In this document: positions 1-8,539 of the stretch, piece after piece
Position numbering within the stretch: position 1 is the first letter of the stretch
How the letters are laid out: every line of letters begins with the position of its first letter
From: Candidatus Accumulibacter sp. 66-26
GTDB taxonomy: Bacteria > Pseudomonadota > Gammaproteobacteria > Burkholderiales > Rhodocyclaceae
Direction: 5' to 3'
Assembly (NCBI GenBank): GCA_001897745.1
Contig: MKUH01000021.1
Coordinates: forward strand, 1 to 64,000
Length of the DNA stretch: 64,000 bases
Program-made: the position numbers and the translations under genes
Notes under the pieces: model-generated
What the model was told of the DNA's origin: nothing
Database searches by the model: none
What the model saw: the letters and a program-made list of their open reading frames with translations, nothing else

Positions 1-386
1 TGACGACCGAGAACCCGCGCGACGTGCGGGTGACGCGCGGCAAGATGGTCAAGCTCAACTTCGGCGCGACGGTGCACAAGGTCTTCCGCCTCGAAGTGGA
101 TGGCCGCGCCTTCGTCCCGGCGGCCGCGACCCTGGCCCCCGAATGGGAAAAAGGGCTGGGCGAACTGCTCCGGCAGCTGCGCGAGCGGCCCAGCACCCTG
201 CGCATCGCCTACCGCCTGGGCGGCGACGGCCGGGAACTGGCCGTCGACCGGCTGGCTGAGCTGACCCGCCGCGTCAAGGCCGGCTACGCCGACCTGAGCG
301 CCAAGGACAAGGAGGCGGAGCGCGAGGCGCCGCCGCTCCTCATCGAAACGGAAACCCTCGGCAATGCCGTGCAGGGGGGCCGGTAA
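1..386 (+). CDS. C-terminal part of an unrecognised protein (5' end outside the window)
   Basis: The reading frame is open from the left edge to the stop at 384-386, so this is the end of a longer gene. A GTG at 24 could be an in-frame start, but codons upstream of it are also open and protein-like. The visible part is about 127 residues, mostly charged and helical, with no signal peptide, cysteine motif or known catalytic signature. The stop is contiguous with or overlaps the ATG of the next gene (386), so the two are probably translationally coupled and may form one surface-protein system. I cannot assign a function. Confidence 0.6.
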   Translation, partial: TTENPRDVRVTRGKMVKLNFGATVHKVFRLEVDGRAFVPAAATLAPEWEKGLGELLRQLRERPSTLRIAYRLGGDGRELAVDRLAELTRRVKAGYADLSAKDKEAEREAPPLLIETETLGNAVQGGR

Positions 387-3300
387 TGAGATCCCGGAAA
401 ATGAAGATCAAACGTTCCGTCGCCGCCACCCTGGCGGCCCTGTCCGCCCTTTGCACCCTGGGCGGCGCCGGCGCCGCCTGGAGCCGGGAAAACAATCCCA
501 TCGACGAGCGTCGGCAAGAGGAAGGGGACGAATCCGCCTACCCCCTGCCTGCCGGCCTCACCCGGAACGAGGCGCAGGCCATGCGCAGCGCCTTCGCCGG
601 CCTGCCCCGGCGGGCTCCCGACGGCCAGGAGACCCTGAGCGAAAGCGCCGTCGGCGCCCTGTTCGAGCCCGGCTCGGCCAATCTCACCCCGGCCGCCCGG
701 GCCGCCCTGGAGCGGCTGGCCCGGCGCTACGCCGGCAAGCCCGGCCTGCGCCTGGCGGTGGCCGGGCATACCGACGGCCGCGGTCTGTCCGCCCAGACCC
801 GGCGCTACTTCAAGGACAACCGGAGCATTGCCGAGGCCCGTGCCCTGGCTGCGGCCGATTTCCTGCGCCGCCAGCTGGGACTGCCGGTCGGCGACGTGGC
901 CATGGCGGGGCGGGGCGACGGCGAGCCGGTGGCGAGCAACGCCACGCCCGAGGGCATGGCGCGCAATCGCCGCGTGGTGCTCTCGGTCTGGTTCGATCCC
1001 CGGCCGGCGCAGGTACCCCCGGCTCCATCGCAACCCCACTCCCAATCCTCGCCCGCGCCGGCCGCGCCCGCGGCGCCGCTTCCGTCCTCCGCCGCGGAAA
1101 ACGCCGCGACCCCGGGCAAGCGCATCGACAACGGCCGGGTGGAAGTGCGCCCGGTACCGCCGCCGGGCGAAGTGCAGCCGGAAGGTTTTTCCTACCCGCT
1201 GCCCTCCGGAGTAACGCTGGAAGAAGCCCGGACGATGCGTGCCGCCGCCGCCACGCTGCCGGCGCGCGGCGCCCGGCAGCAGGAAACCCTGAGCGAGAGC
1301 GGCGTCGGCGCCCTGTTCGAATCGGGCAAGGCCGACCTGCGCCCGGCCGCCCGGGAAGCCCTCGTCAGCCTGGCCCGGCGCTACGCCGGCAAGCCCGGGC
1401 TGCGCCTGTCGGTGGTGGGCCACACCGACAACCAGCGCCTCTCGGCACCGACCAGGCGCCTGTTCTCCGACAACCAGGGCCTGTCGGAAGCCCGGGCTCT
1501 GGCGGTGGCGAATCTCCTGCGCCGCGAACTGAACCTGCCGGCGCAAGCGGCGGCGATCAGCGGCAAGGGCGAGACCTCCCCGGTGGCGAGCAACGCCACG
1601 CCCGAGGGCATGGCACGCAACCGCCGGGTGGAAATCGGCATCTGGTACGAGGACGCGGCTCAACAGGCCGCTGCCCCGGTGGCGGCGCCGGCCGTGCCCG
1701 CGGTGTCGTGCGCGCCGCAGACCGGCGACGCAGACCTGCCGTTCCGGATCACGGTGGACGGCGAAGACGTGAGCGGCGCCCCGGTCAACGAAGCGGACCG
1801 CCAGCGCTGCACCGACGTCGCGCTGGAGCGGGCCGACATCCAGGTGAAATACGACGATCTGGCGGCCAAGCCGGCCCTCAACGTCTGGCCGGACAAGGAT
1901 CTGGTGCTGCGCGGCGCGGAAGCGGTATTCCGTGGCTGGAGCAACTACCAGTTCTGGGTGAAGCGGGCCGAGGTGCGCATCTTCCGCAGGGGGCAGCGTC
2001 CCGACGCCGCTCCGCTGGCCGTCGTTCCCTTCGCATGGGAGCGGCCGGTCGCCTGGAAGGTACCGGCCGAAGGCAACGACGAATACGCCTATCTGCTGCG
2101 GGTCTACGACGAGCAGGGCCGCTTCGACGAAACGGCGCTCAAGGCGCTGAACGTGGCGAGCCACCCGCGTCCGGTAAACGACCTGTCAACGCCGGAACGG
2201 GAAGCCATGACCGGCTGGGGCGAGAACGCCCTGATGGTCAGCAACATCCCGGTGCGCGGCGGCACCGTCAGCATCAGCGGCCGCCGGATCCAGCCCGGCC
2301 AGACGGTCAAGGCCATGGGCCTGCCCGCCCCGGTGGATGGCAACGGCCGCTTCGTGCTGCGCCAGATCCTCCCCTCCGGCCCCCATTCGGTGGACGTCCA
2401 GGTCGTCGAGGCCGACGGCCGCAGCGCCAGCTTCCGGCGCAACCTCTACATCCCCGACAGCGATTGGTTCTACATCGCGGTGGGGGACCTGACGCTGGGC
2501 AACAACACGGTGCGCGGCCCGGCGGCGCTGGTGAGCAACGACACCCAGCACTACCAGCAGGAAAGCTACGTCGATGGCCGGGGTGCCTTCTATTTGAAAG
2601 GCAAGGTCAAGGGCGAGTGGCTGCTGACGGCCGCCGCCGACACGCGGGAACAGCCGCTGAAGGACCTGTTCAGCAACTTCTCGGCGAAGGACCCGCGCTA
2701 CCTGCTGCGCAATATCGACCCGGACGCCTACTACCCGGTGTACGGCGACGACAGCACGACGGTGGACGACGCGCCGACCCAGGGCAAGTTCTACGTGCGG
2801 CTGGAGAAGGGCGACTCGCAGGTGCTGTGGGGCAACTTCCGCAGCCAGTGGAACGGTTCCGAACTGATCCAGTACTCGCGCGGCCTGTACGGCGCCCGGG
2901 GTGTCTACCGCTCGGAAGAGGCCACCGGCTTCGGCGAGCGGCGCAGCAACGTCGAAGCCTTCGCCGCCGATCCGGGAACGATCGGTACTCGGGACGAATT
3001 CCGCGGCACCGGCGGCTCGCTCTATTACCTGCGCCACCAGGATCTGACCCGGGGATCGGAACGGATCTGGGTCGAAGTGCGCGACAAGGATTCGGGCCTG
3101 GTGCTCGAGCGCAAGCAGCTGACGCCGGCGCAGGACTACGAGATCAACTACCTGCAGGGCCGCATCATGCTGCGCGAGCTGCTGCCTTCGACTGCCGGCG
3201 GGAGCAGCCTGTTCTACACCAGCGGCCTGTCCGGCAACCCGCTCTATCTGGTCACGACCTACGAGTACGTGCCGGGCATCACCGCGGTGAGCAATCTCGC

Positions 3301-5158
3301 CACCGGCCTCCAGGCCAATCACTGGGTGAACGACTACCTGCGCCTCGGCCTGACCAGCTACCACCAGGGCGAAAGCGGCAACGACCAGAGCCTCAAGGGC
3401 GTGGACGTGACCGTGCGCTTGGCGCCCGGCACGCGGATCAAGGCCGAAGTGGCCCGCTCCTCGGGCAGCGGCGGCGTCAGCACCACTTCCATCGACGGCG
3501 GCTTCGGCTTTGCCAACCAGAACAGCGGCCCGGCGCGGGACGCCACGGCGGCCCGCGTGGAAGCGAGCGTCGATCTGGCCGAGGTAAGCGAAGACGGCAA
3601 GGGCAAGGTCAGCGCCTACGTGCAGGATCGTCAGCGCGGCTTCTCCGGCCCGGGCCAGATCGCCCTCAACGGCGAGGCCGTGCGCCAGGCCGGCGTGCGC
3701 GCCGCGATCCCGGTGGGCGAATCCCTGGAAGTGCAGGTCAAGGCCGACGACCGCAAGGCCGATACCCAGGACTACCGCAACGCCGAGGCCGCCGTGCGCG
3801 TCGCCGCCAGCGACGAATGGGCCGTCACCGTCGGCGTCCGCCAGGACGAGCGCGTCACGCGCATCGCCAATGCCAGCCCGATCCTGTCGCAGAACGGCAC
3901 CCGCACCGATCTGCTTTCCCGGGTCGACTACCGGCCCAACAAGGACGACGGTCAGCCCGGCGAAAAGGAAGACTGGGCAGCCTACGCCTTCGTCCAGGGC
4001 ACCGCGGCCCGCTCCGGCAACCGGGACGAGAACGACCGGGCAGGCCTCGGCGGCAGCTGGCGCGTGAACGACCGGATCAAGCTCAACGCCGAAGCCTCGG
4101 ACGGCAGCATGGGAGCGGGCGGTCTGGTCGGCGCCGACTACCGCATCTCGGACCGGAGCAACGCCTACCTGAATTACCGGATGGAAACGGAAAGTCCCGA
4201 CGTCGCCTACCGGGGGCGCTACGGCAGCTGGATCAGCGGCAGCGACTACCGGGTGAGCGACGAGATGCGGGTGTTCGGCCAGACGCGGACGACCAGCGGC
4301 GCCGGTCCGCAGAGCCTGACCCAGGCTTTCGGCGTGGATCTGGCGCCGAACGACCGGTGGACCTACGGCGGCAAGGTGGAGTTCGGCAAGATCAGCGACC
4401 CGCTGGCCGGCGATCTGGAACGCCGCGCGCTGGGCATCAACATGGGCTACAAGGAGAAGGGCACCAAGTACGCCGGCGCCCTGGAGTTCCGTTCCGACGA
4501 CACCTCAAGCGGCGGCGCCCGCCGCACCTGGCTGATGCGCAACACCTTCGGCCAGCAGCTGGACCGCGCCTGGCGGCTGCTCGGCAAGTTCAACATCTCG
4601 CGCAGCAGCAACAGCCAGGGCGCCTTCTACGACGGCGATTTCCACGAGATCGTCGCCGGCGCGGCCTACCGGCCGGTGGACAACGACCGCTGGAACACGC
4701 TGGTGAAGTACACCAACTTCTACAACCTGCCTTCACCGGGGCAGCTGACCACCACGGGCACCACGGTGGACTACGCGCAGAAGAGCCAGGTCTTCTCGGT
4801 CGATACGATCTGGGACGCTCGCCCCTGGCTGTCCCTGGGGGTGAAGTACGGCCTGCGCATCGGCGAACTGAAGAACGGCAAGGCGGACGGCGAGTGGTAT
4901 TCGAGCCGCGCCGACCTCGTCGTGCTGCGCGCCGACTGGCACTGGATCCGCGAGTGGGACGTCGTGACCGAACTGCGCAACCTGCGCGCCAGGGAAGCGC
5001 AGGACGCGAAGGCCGGCGCGCTGCTGGCGGCGTATCGCCACCTCGGGCAGAACGTGAAGGTGGGGGCGGGCTACAACTTCACCACCTACTCGGACGACCT
5101 GACCAACCTGTCGTACCGCAGCCGCGGCTGGTTCCTCAACATCCTCAGCACCCTCTGA
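386..5158 (+). CDS. Large outer-membrane protein with two OmpA-like peptidoglycan-binding domains and a barrel-like C terminus
   Basis: This 1590-residue protein starts with a basic, then hydrophobic signal peptide (about residues 1-31). Two OmpA C-terminal-type domains follow, at about 82-203 and 299-420. Each has the GHTD motif, an ARA helix and an ASNATPEGMARNRRV end, which in the OmpA family binds diaminopimelate of peptidoglycan. Pro/Ala-rich linkers flank them. Residues about 430-700 look like beta-rich extracytoplasmic modules. The rest alternates aromatic and polar strands, and the chain ends in WFLNILSTL, like a porin or receptor barrel. An anchored outer-membrane protein is inferred; the ligand is unknown. 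OmpA proteins are usually 200-400 residues, so both the length and the doubled domain are unusual. It abuts the partial gene upstream and is followed by an intrinsic terminator. Confidence 0.75.
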   Translation: MRSRKMKIKRSVAATLAALSALCTLGGAGAAWSRENNPIDERRQEEGDESAYPLPAGLTRNEAQAMRSAFAGLPRRAPDGQETLSESAVGALFEPGSANLTPAARAALERLARRYAGKPGLRLAVAGHTDGRGLSAQTRRYFKDNRSIAEARALAAADFLRRQLGLPVGDVAMAGRGDGEPVASNATPEGMARNRRVVLSVWFDPRPAQVPPAPSQPHSQSSPAPAAPAAPLPSSAAENAATPGKRIDNGRVEVRPVPPPGEVQPEGFSYPLPSGVTLEEARTMRAAAATLPARGARQQETLSESGVGALFESGKADLRPAAREALVSLARRYAGKPGLRLSVVGHTDNQRLSAPTRRLFSDNQGLSEARALAVANLLRRELNLPAQAAAISGKGETSPVASNATPEGMARNRRVEIGIWYEDAAQQAAAPVAAPAVPAVSCAPQTGDADLPFRITVDGEDVSGAPVNEADRQRCTDVALERADIQVKYDDLAAKPALNVWPDKDLVLRGAEAVFRGWSNYQFWVKRAEVRIFRRGQRPDAAPLAVVPFAWERPVAWKVPAEGNDEYAYLLRVYDEQGRFDETALKALNVASHPRPVNDLSTPEREAMTGWGENALMVSNIPVRGGTVSISGRRIQPGQTVKAMGLPAPVDGNGRFVLRQILPSGPHSVDVQVVEADGRSASFRRNLYIPDSDWFYIAVGDLTLGNNTVRGPAALVSNDTQHYQQESYVDGRGAFYLKGKVKGEWLLTAAADTREQPLKDLFSNFSAKDPRYLLRNIDPDAYYPVYGDDSTTVDDAPTQGKFYVRLEKGDSQVLWGNFRSQWNGSELIQYSRGLYGARGVYRSEEATGFGERRSNVEAFAADPGTIGTRDEFRGTGGSLYYLRHQDLTRGSERIWVEVRDKDSGLVLERKQLTPAQDYEINYLQGRIMLRELLPSTAGGSSLFYTSGLSGNPLYLVTTYEYVPGITAVSNLATGLQANHWVNDYLRLGLTSYHQGESGNDQSLKGVDVTVRLAPGTRIKAEVARSSGSGGVSTTSIDGGFGFANQNSGPARDATAARVEASVDLAEVSEDGKGKVSAYVQDRQRGFSGPGQIALNGEAVRQAGVRAAIPVGESLEVQVKADDRKADTQDYRNAEAAVRVAASDEWAVTVGVRQDERVTRIANASPILSQNGTRTDLLSRVDYRPNKDDGQPGEKEDWAAYAFVQGTAARSGNRDENDRAGLGGSWRVNDRIKLNAEASDGSMGAGGLVGADYRISDRSNAYLNYRMETESPDVAYRGRYGSWISGSDYRVSDEMRVFGQTRTTSGAGPQSLTQAFGVDLAPNDRWTYGGKVEFGKISDPLAGDLERRALGINMGYKEKGTKYAGALEFRSDDTSSGGARRTWLMRNTFGQQLDRAWRLLGKFNISRSSNSQGAFYDGDFHEIVAGAAYRPVDNDRWNTLVKYTNFYNLPSPGQLTTTGTTVDYAQKSQVFSVDTIWDARPWLSLGVKYGLRIGELKNGKADGEWYSSRADLVVLRADWHWIREWDVVTELRNLRAREAQDAKAGALLAAYRHLGQNVKVGAGYNFTTYSDDLTNLSYRSRGWFLNILSTL
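926..960 (+). repeat. 35-nt direct repeat, copy 1 (OmpA domain 1)
   Basis: This stretch encodes the PVASNATPEGMA segment of the first OmpA-like domain. It is base-for-base identical to 1580-1614. A second near-identical pair lies around 726-745 and 1379-1398 (the YAGKPGLRL segment). Identity at the DNA level points to a recent domain duplication or gene conversion. Confidence 0.8.
1580..1614 (+). repeat. 35-nt direct repeat, copy 2 (OmpA domain 2)
   Basis: This is identical to 926-960 and occupies the same place in the second OmpA-like domain, 654 bp downstream. 654 is a multiple of three, so recombination between the copies would delete one domain in frame. Confidence 0.8.
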
Positions 5159-5179
5159 GGCACGCCGGCGATACGCCAC

Positions 5180-5214
5180 AGCCCGGAGCCGCGCGCGGCC
5201 CCGGGCTTTTTTTT
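5180..5214 (+). terminator. Rho-independent terminator after the OmpA-domain gene
   Basis: The arms AGCCCGG (5180-5186) and CCGGGCT (5201-5207) can pair, with a further GC-rich inner helix, and are followed by an eight-base T run to 5214. It lies 22 nt after the stop codon. Confidence 0.85.
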
Positions 5215-5509
5215 CGCGGCCGGCGCGGCGTGCGGGCCGCAAATGAAGTGCGTCCGGCGGGGATTTTGTTGGATAATGCGGCCGGCAATTCGCCTGCCCT
5301 GCGAAAAATACCCAATTCAGTCGCGGGAAAACGGAATTTTCAAGAAAAAACATGGGCCGATCCGGCACCGGATTCTATGATTTCCGGACCGGAAGAGGGC
5401 GCGCTTTGCACGCTTTTCAGCCTTCGTGTTTTCATCGTTTTTCGCGCGGAATCGTCGATTTTCGGGCGAATCCAGCATATATCCTGCCTATCCATTCAGA
5501 TCGCCTGCC
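5215..5509. other. Intergenic region before the barrel-protein gene
   Basis: This stretch is clearly less GC-rich than its surroundings, which fits a promoter region. GATAAT at 5272-5277 is a possible -10 element, but I see no good -35 partner. No RNA gene or repeat was recognised. If the upstream start at 5426 is used for the next gene, the region shortens to 5215-5425. Confidence 0.4.
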
Positions 5510-6436
5510 GTGAAACCGATCGTCCAGCCTTCCTCTTCCTTCTTCGCTCCGGCCGTCCGCCGTGCAGGTAGCCGTCTTCTCCTCGCGCTTTCCGTCCTCG
5601 CGCTGCCGCTGGTCGCCGCCGCCGCCAGCGATCCGATGCCGGGCGCCTACGTCGCGGCGCCGGTCGGGACGCGCGTGCTGAGCTTCCTGCTGCTCGAGCG
5701 CGAGGTCGACGGGCCCTACGTCAAGGGCGTGCGCCTGGGGACCGGCAAGATGGTCGGGCGTGCGGCGGCGGTCGGCCTCACCCTGTACGACCGGATCGGC
5801 GACATGACCGCCGCCTGGTCGGTGCTGCAGCCCTACATCGAGGCGCACCGGACCGAGGGACGCTTCCCGATGGGCTACGGCGAGCCGATCGCCGGACCGG
5901 CCGACCTGCGCCTGGGGCTTACCGTGTGGCCGGTGAACGACCCGGACGGCGGCCAGTGGCTGGGCGTCGGCGTCACCGTCATGCCGCCTTCCGGACAGTA
6001 CGACGGCAAGCGCCTGCTCAATCCCGGCGACGACCGCTGGAAGGCCGTCCTCGCGCTCGGCTGGGTGCGTCGCCTGAGCGCCGACTGGAGCGTCGAACTG
6101 GTCCCCGAAGTGAGCTTCTACGAGACCAACGACAACTACTACGGCGGCCGCCGGATGGAGCAGCAGACGGCCTACGGCGTGACCGGCTATCTGCGCTGGA
6201 AATTCGCGGCGGGCTGGGAATCGCAGGTCGGCGTGCAGGAAAACCGGGGCGGCGGGCAGACGGTGAACGGCCGGCCGCTCAACAACGCGCCGGAAAACCA
6301 GCGCGTCTTCCTCGGCCTGTCGCACGCGCTGGCGCGCAACGTCAGCGTCGGCCTGCGCTATTCGTCGGACACCCGCCTGCAGGGCGACCTGCGCAACGTC
6401 TCCGAATGGTCGGCGCGGATGAGCGTCGCTTTCTAG
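5510..6436 (+). CDS. Probable outer-membrane beta-barrel protein
   Basis: From the GTG at 5510 the protein is 308 residues. It has a short basic start and a hydrophobic run ending VAAAAS, a convincing signal peptide. An alternative ATG at 5426 adds 28 residues with no obvious role. The mature part is beta-rich, with alternating aromatic strands (for example RRMEQQTAYGVTGYLRWKF), and ends ARMSVAF with a terminal Phe as outer-membrane barrels do. It resembles transporter-like barrels of the phenol-degradation MetA type, but that assignment is uncertain. It is a single gene behind the terminator of the OmpA-domain gene. Substrate unknown. Confidence 0.6.
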   Translation: MKPIVQPSSSFFAPAVRRAGSRLLLALSVLALPLVAAAASDPMPGAYVAAPVGTRVLSFLLLEREVDGPYVKGVRLGTGKMVGRAAAVGLTLYDRIGDMTAAWSVLQPYIEAHRTEGRFPMGYGEPIAGPADLRLGLTVWPVNDPDGGQWLGVGVTVMPPSGQYDGKRLLNPGDDRWKAVLALGWVRRLSADWSVELVPEVSFYETNDNYYGGRRMEQQTAYGVTGYLRWKFAAGWESQVGVQENRGGGQTVNGRPLNNAPENQRVFLGLSHALARNVSVGLRYSSDTRLQGDLRNVSEWSARMSVAF

Positions 6437-6629
6437 GGGGCGTCGACGCGCATGCTGCGGGGCAGCGCGGAAGCGGCGCCTGCCGGGCGCATGCCACCGC
6501 CCGCAGCGGGCGGGCAAGCGGCGCAACGACCCGGCCGCGCCTCCCTCGCCATACCCCTCCGGGACGGCCGCCGAGGGTGCATCGCCGTCCGTCGTCGGCT
6601 CATCCGGCGCCGGACCGGCGCATCGCCTC

Positions 6630-6878
6630 CTAGAGGCCGTGCCGCGGCGGCGGCACGATGCCCTCGCCGAGCATTTCCGTTTCGAGCTTGATGCGCAGCA
6701 CGAGCAGGCCGTGCAGCGACTGCCGGGCCTTGTCCTCCGGCCAGCTGGCGCGCACGTCTTTGACGCAGGCCTCGACCGCCGCGCGGTCGGCCGGATCGAC
6801 GCCGCACAGCGCGGCGTAGTGCGCGATCTCGCGGTCGAGCGCGGCCAGCTGTTCGGGGTAGTTCTCGAAACCGCTCAC
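6630..6878 (-). CDS. Small conserved-looking cytoplasmic protein coupled to the binding-protein gene
   Basis: This 82-residue, mostly helical and charged protein has no signal peptide or metal motif. Its GTG start (6878-6876) overlaps the TGA stop of the preceding gene in a GTGA arrangement, which implies translational coupling. The frame stays open far upstream, but that part is out-of-frame shadow of the neighbour. I do not recognise the family. Its position makes a role alongside the amino-acid-binding protein possible, with nothing more specific in the sequence. Confidence 0.55.
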   Translation of the reverse strand: MSGFENYPEQLAALDREIAHYAALCGVDPADRAAVEACVKDVRASWPEDKARQSLHGLLVLRIKLETEMLGEGIVPPPRHGL

Positions 6879-8023
6879 GGCACCAGCGTCCAGCGCCCGT
6901 TCTTCACGCTCATCATGACGCGTGCGCGGCTGTCCATGCCGTTGTGGTCCTGCGCCGTCATGTTGAACACGCCCTGCGCGCCGACCACTTCCTTCGCCTG
7001 TTCGAGCGCGTCGCGCAGCGCGGCGCGGAACTCGGGGCTGCCCGGCTGCGCCTTCTTCAGCGCGACCGGAATCGCCTTCTGCAGCAGCAGGCCGGCGTCG
7101 TAGGTGTTGGCGCCGAAGGTCGAGGTGCTGCCGGCGCCGTACTTCGCCTCGTAGGCCTTGATGTAGCCGCGCGCCACGGCCTTGATCGGGTTGCTTGCCG
7201 GCAGGTCGTCGGCGACCAGCATCGGGCCGCCGGCCATCAGCGTGCCTTCGACCTTGGCGCCGCCGATGCGGATGAAGTCGTTGGTGGCGACGCCGTGCGT
7301 CTGGTAAATCTTGCCCTTGTAGCCCTTGTCGAGCAGCGCCGCCTGCGGCAGCACGGCCGGGCCGCCGGTCGCGGCGATCAGGACGGCGTCCGGTTTGGCG
7401 GCGAGCAGCTTGAGCGCCTGTCCGGTGACCGAGGCGTCGGTGCGCGTGTAGCGCTCGCTGGCGGCGATGCGGATGCCGGCCTTCTCGGCCATCGGCGCGA
7501 AGACTTTGTACCAGTTCTCGCCGTAGGGGTCGTTGAAGCCGATGAAGCCGACGCTGCGCACGCCGCTGGCGCTCATGTGGGCGATCAGCGCCTCGGCGAT
7601 CAGGTCGTCGTTCTGCGTCGTCTTGAACACCCATTTCTTGCGCTCGTCCATCGGCAGGACGAGCGCCGACGAGCCGACCGTGGTGACCAGCGGCACTTTC
7701 GCTTCGGCGACGAAGTCGAGCATGGCCAGCGCGGCCGGCGTCGTCGTCGGGCCGATCAGCGCGTCGACCTTGTGCTCGGCGAGCAGCTTCTTCAGGTTGG
7801 TCACCGCGTTGGTCGGGTCGGAGGCGTCGTCGAGCACGACGTAATCGACCTTCTGGCCGCCGATCTCGGACGGCAGCAGGGCGACGGTGTTCTTCTGCGG
7901 GATGCCGACGACGGCGGTGACGCCGGTCGACGAGGCGATCACGCCGATCTTGACGTCGGCCAGCGCGGCGCCGGAAGCGAGCAACAGGGATGCGGCCAGC
8001 GCGCGCAGGGGGAGGCGGAACAT
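6875..8023 (-). CDS. Branched-chain amino acid ABC transporter substrate-binding protein (LivK-like)
   Basis: This 382-residue periplasmic binding protein has a signal peptide of about 22 residues ending GAALA. A type I periplasmic-binding fold follows: KIGVIASSTG at the mature start, IGPTTTPAALA, and GFNDPYGENW in the hinge region. The family (LivJ/LivK, Peripla_BP_6) binds leucine, isoleucine, valine or related small ligands for an ABC importer. No permease or ATPase genes are nearby, so it is an orphan receptor or works with a transporter elsewhere. The ligand cannot be read from the sequence. An AGGAG ribosome site precedes the ATG. Confidence 0.85.
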   Translation of the reverse strand: MFRLPLRALAASLLLASGAALADVKIGVIASSTGVTAVVGIPQKNTVALLPSEIGGQKVDYVVLDDASDPTNAVTNLKKLLAEHKVDALIGPTTTPAALAMLDFVAEAKVPLVTTVGSSALVLPMDERKKWVFKTTQNDDLIAEALIAHMSASGVRSVGFIGFNDPYGENWYKVFAPMAEKAGIRIAASERYTRTDASVTGQALKLLAAKPDAVLIAATGGPAVLPQAALLDKGYKGKIYQTHGVATNDFIRIGGAKVEGTLMAGGPMLVADDLPASNPIKAVARGYIKAYEAKYGAGSTSTFGANTYDAGLLLQKAIPVALKKAQPGSPEFRAALRDALEQAKEVVGAQGVFNMTAQDHNGMDSRARVMMSVKNGRWTLVP

Positions 8024-8073
8024 GAGTGGCTCCTGAATCGAAGGGCGGGGATGGGCGAAAGAGCGAAAGGGCG

Positions 8074-8079
8074 ATTATA
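8074..8079 (-). promoter_or_regulatory. Candidate -10 element for the LivK-like gene
   Basis: On the minus strand this reads TATAAT, a perfect -10 hexamer. It would give a start about 45 nt before the ATG at 8023. I see no convincing -35 element at 16-18 nt, so an activator or a weak promoter is possible. Confidence 0.4.
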
Positions 8080-8256
8080 GCGGCGTGCGCCGGGCCGGCG
8101 GCGAATCCGGGCGCGCGCGAGATTTGCCGGGATTTGCCGGGACACCGCCGTCGGCTCCGCCGGACCGACCGGCGCGGATCGTTCGGCCGGCCCCCCGGAT
8201 GCCCCTGCGGGGACTTCGCCCGGGCGTCCCCCAAGAGGACTTCCTGCGGGGCGTGG

Positions 8257-8262
8257 TAAAAT
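8257..8262 (+). promoter_or_regulatory. thiS: Candidate -10 element for thiS
   Basis: TAAAAT ends only 10 nt before the thiS ATG, and there is no Shine-Dalgarno sequence in between. If real, the transcript would be leaderless or nearly so. The intergenic stretch 8024-8272 shows no TPP-riboswitch core motifs. Confidence 0.3.
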
Positions 8263-8272
8263 CGCCCGCTCA

Positions 8273-8473
8273 ATGGAACTCATCGTCAATGGCGAAGCCC
8301 GCCAGTTCTCCGCTCCGCTGACCGTCGCCGCGCTCGTCGCGGCGCTCGGCTACGCCGGCAAGCGCATCGCCGTCGAACGCAACGGCGAGATCGTGCCACG
8401 CGGCCGCCACGCCGAAGTCGCGCTGGCCGCGGGCGACCGCATCGAGATCGTCGTCGCCGTCGGCGGCGGCTGA
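8273..8473 (+). CDS. thiS: Sulfur carrier protein ThiS
   Basis: This 66-residue ubiquitin-like protein ends in the diagnostic Gly-Gly (VVAVGGG). ThiF adenylates that end and thiocarboxylation makes it the sulfur donor for the thiazole ring of thiamine. It starts MELIVNGEARQF, as the family does, and is of normal length. It lies 66 nt upstream of thiG, its partner. ThiF, ThiH or ThiO genes are not in the window. Confidence 0.93.
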   Translation: MELIVNGEARQFSAPLTVAALVAALGYAGKRIAVERNGEIVPRGRHAEVALAAGDRIEIVVAVGGG

Positions 8474-8539
8474 ATCCGGCGCCAAGTTCCGCATCCCGGC
8501 CTCCGATTCCCGAATTCGGCCATTTCAAAGCGAAAGACC

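Noticed and set aside
364..5571. Very long alternative frame over the OmpA-domain gene (over 1700 codons)
   Set aside because: The product is Arg/Gly/Pro-rich, with no signal peptide or domain, typical of an out-of-frame reading in GC-rich coding DNA. The overlapping frame has clear OmpA motifs.
8124..8140. Short direct repeat GATTTGCCGG in tandem
   Set aside because: Two copies only, in a GC-rich intergenic stretch, with no sign of regulatory dyad or structure.
8024..8272. TPP riboswitch upstream of thiS
   Set aside because: I looked for the CTGAGA and the conserved P4/P5 segments of the thi box and did not find them.
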